Positions 62,603-64,000 of a DNA stretch of 64,000 bases are shown here, piece by piece (the stretch's first letter is position 1; each line of letters starts with the position of its first letter). Where the stretch lies: assembly GCA_963579625.1 (NCBI GenBank), contig CAUZHN010000004.1, positions 1 to 64,000 of the forward strand, given 5' to 3'. A program made the position numbers and the translations under genes. Below the pieces are notes generated by a model. The model had not been told where the DNA came from. It was given only the letters and a program-made list of their open reading frames with translations, and did not search any database. The stretch comes from JAAXGI01 sp963579625. GTDB taxonomy: Bacteria > Gemmatimonadota > Gemmatimonadetes > Longimicrobiales > Gaopeijiaceae.

Positions 62603-64000
62603 CTAATTCTTGCAGTCGTACCAAGAGGCTCCAATTCCGACATCCACTTTGAGTGGCACCGCAAGCTCCATCGCATGCTCCATGTGTGAGACAACCATCT
62701 TTTGGAAGGAGTCCAGCTCGCTCTCTGGCACCTCGAACACAAGCTCGTCATGAACCTGGAGCAGGAGCTTCCCTGACAGGGTCTGCTGCCTGAGCTCATT
62801 GTAAATTTGAATCATAGCCGCCTTGATCAGGTCGGCTGCTGACCCTTGGATCGGGGTATTCTGTGCCACTCGTTGTCCGAACTGTTGGACGTTCCAGTTT
62901 CGGGACTCCAACTCTGGGATGTAGCGCTTTCGGCCACTCAGGGTTTCCACATACCCTTTCTCCCGTGCCATGTCGATCTGACGGTCAAGGAAGGACCGGA
63001 CTCCCGAAAACCTCTTGAAGTAGCCGCTTATGAAATCCGCTGCCTTCTCTCTTGAGATTCCGAGCTGGCGAGCAAGCGAGAATTCGCTCTGTCCGTAAAG
63101 AGTAGCAAAGTTGATGGTTTTCGCCCGAGCCCGCTGATCGTCCGTGACCTGATCGATAGGCACGGCGAAGATCACGGAGGCTGTCTGGCGGTGGATATCA
63201 ATTCCTTCTCGGAATGCCGACACGAAGGCCGGATCGCCAGAGAAGTGAGCCAGGATTCTAAGCTCAATCTGTGAGTAATCGGCTGTGAGAAAGAGGTGTC
63301 CTTCCTCGGGGATGAAGCCTTTTCGAATCTGGCGCCCTGTCTCCGATCGAATTGGAATATTCTGGAGGTTTGGATGCGATGAGGAGAGGCGACCGGTTGC
63401 TGCGACCGTCTGATTGAATGACGTGTGGATTCTGCCAGTGGTCGGATTGACCAGCTTGGGTAAAGAGTCCACATAGGTAGATCTGAGCTTTTCGAGCTGC
63501 CGGTACTCGAGCAGCAGCCGGGGGAGTGTGTGGCCTCGAGCGGCAAGTTCTTCGAGTGCGGAGGCATCTGTGGATGGTCCCGTCTTCGTGCGTTTGATGA
63601 TCGGAAGATCAAGCTTTTCAAAGAGAATCTCTCTCAGCTGAGGGTTTGAATTCACGTTGAATTCTGCGCCAGCCTCCTTGAAGATGTCCTCCCGGATCAG
63701 CTGAAGCTCTTGCTCAAGCTTCCGACTCATCTCGCCAAAAAAAACCGGTTCTATACGAATGCCAGCCCATTCCATTTCCGCGAGTACGGGAAGTAGAGGC
63801 ATCTCCAGGGTGTGGAACAGGCGCTCCATCTTCTGCGTGACAAGGGTAGGCTGAAATTGGGCCTGGAGTCGAAGGGTGAGGTCGCTTTCCTCGCAGACAT
63901 GAGTTCGGATAGCGTTGGGCGTGACCTGAGAGATAGGAAGTCGCTTTTTCCCTTTTCCCGTGACATCTGTATATGGGGTGGGCGTGTGACCCAGAAAATC
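62603..64000 (-). CDS. polA: DNA polymerase I, C-terminal part (5' end outside window)
   Basis: 466 codons in an unbroken frame to the window edge. The polymerase domain is complete: the A motif DYSQIELRILAHFSGD, B-region KTINFATLYGQS, and C motif VHDELVFEV are present, with the ending SWYDCKN. Upstream of the first Met the frame continues (FLGHTPTPYTDVTGKGKK), so this is the internal part of a full-length polymerase, with the 3'-5' exonuclease-like and 5' nuclease domains beyond the window. Confidence 0.96.
   Translation of the reverse strand, partial: DFLGHTPTPYTDVTGKGKKRLPISQVTPNAIRTHVCEESDLTLRLQAQFQPTLVTQKMERLFHTLEMPLLPVLAEMEWAGIRIEPVFFGEMSRKLEQELQLIREDIFKEAGAEFNVNSNPQLREILFEKLDLPIIKRTKTGPSTDASALEELAARGHTLPRLLLEYRQLEKLRSTYVDSLPKLVNPTTGRIHTSFNQTVAATGRLSSSHPNLQNIPIRSETGRQIRKGFIPEEGHLFLTADYSQIELRILAHFSGDPAFVSAFREGIDIHRQTASVIFAVPIDQVTDDQRARAKTINFATLYGQSEFSLARQLGISREKAADFISGYFKRFSGVRSFLDRQIDMAREKGYVETLSGRKRYIPELESRNWNVQQFGQRVAQNTPIQGSAADLIKAAMIQIYNELRQQTLSGKLLLQVHDELVFEVPESELDSFQKMVVSHMEHAMELAVPLKVDVGIGASWYDCKN

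Overview
The window is a moderately GC-rich bacterial chromosome segment that contains the replication origin. The dnaN/dnaA pair on the minus strand is divergent from the rpmH-rnpA-yidD-yidC-mnmE-acyP-mnmG-parA-parB block on the plus strand, a classic origin neighbourhood. By eye the plus strand becomes G-rich to the right of about 15.4 kb, as expected for a leading strand leaving an origin. Secreted lipoproteins, a CBM9/DUF5916 outer-membrane protein, a GWxTD-like protein and COX15-type heme A synthase suggest an aerobic Gram-negative organism, most likely Gemmatimonadota or a relative. That placement is inference from gene families; no marker was searched.

Layout. 0-8 kb: the edge of a YjbQ-family gene, secreted or lipoprotein genes (VCBS propeller, SMP-30-like, cupin, lectin-like, DsbA-like) and a TetR regulator with a damaged tail. 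8-12.4 kb: tRNA-Asn with its own promoter, the DUF5916 protein, a 4'-phosphopantetheinyl transferase and pyrE. 12.4-15.4 kb: dnaN, an origin with a seven-fold TAG trinucleotide array beside a DnaA box, and dnaA with a promoter and leader hairpin. 15.4-24.9 kb: ribosome, RNase P, membrane insertion and tRNA-modification genes, two parS-like sites, parAB, a membrane M23 peptidase and a bactofilin. 25-30.6 kb: Nif3-like, zinc-ribbon/TPR protein, lipA-lpdA, ispH. 30.9-38.1 kb: GWxTD-like protein, FKBP lipoprotein, zinc alcohol dehydrogenase, FxsA, M42 peptidase, heme A synthase, GAF protein. 38.2-46 kb: a tight six-gene run, glcD-, glcE- and glcF-like genes, an M20 hydrolase, a flavoprotein and an enolase-superfamily racemase/OSBS. 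46-64 kb: small hypotheticals, DUF192, Trm112-like, a VWA protein and a MoxR-like ATPase separated by mutY, a lytic transglycosylase, a decayed site-2 protease, lon, pckA, a primary-type sigma factor and the 3' part of polA.

How it fits together. The origin-proximal genes handle initiation (DnaA, clamp), segregation (ParAB and parS) and envelope assembly (YidCD, M23 peptidase, bactofilin). lipA and lpdA supply lipoylated dehydrogenase function. The 38-46 kb run looks catabolic: an oxidase complex for a 2-hydroxy acid next to a deacylase and a racemase, resembling known D-amino-acid conversion modules. The most interesting points are the unusually perfect DnaA-trio-like array, the acidic insert in Lon, the catabolic run, and several genes broken at homopolymer tracts. 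Those breaks may be real or may be assembly error.
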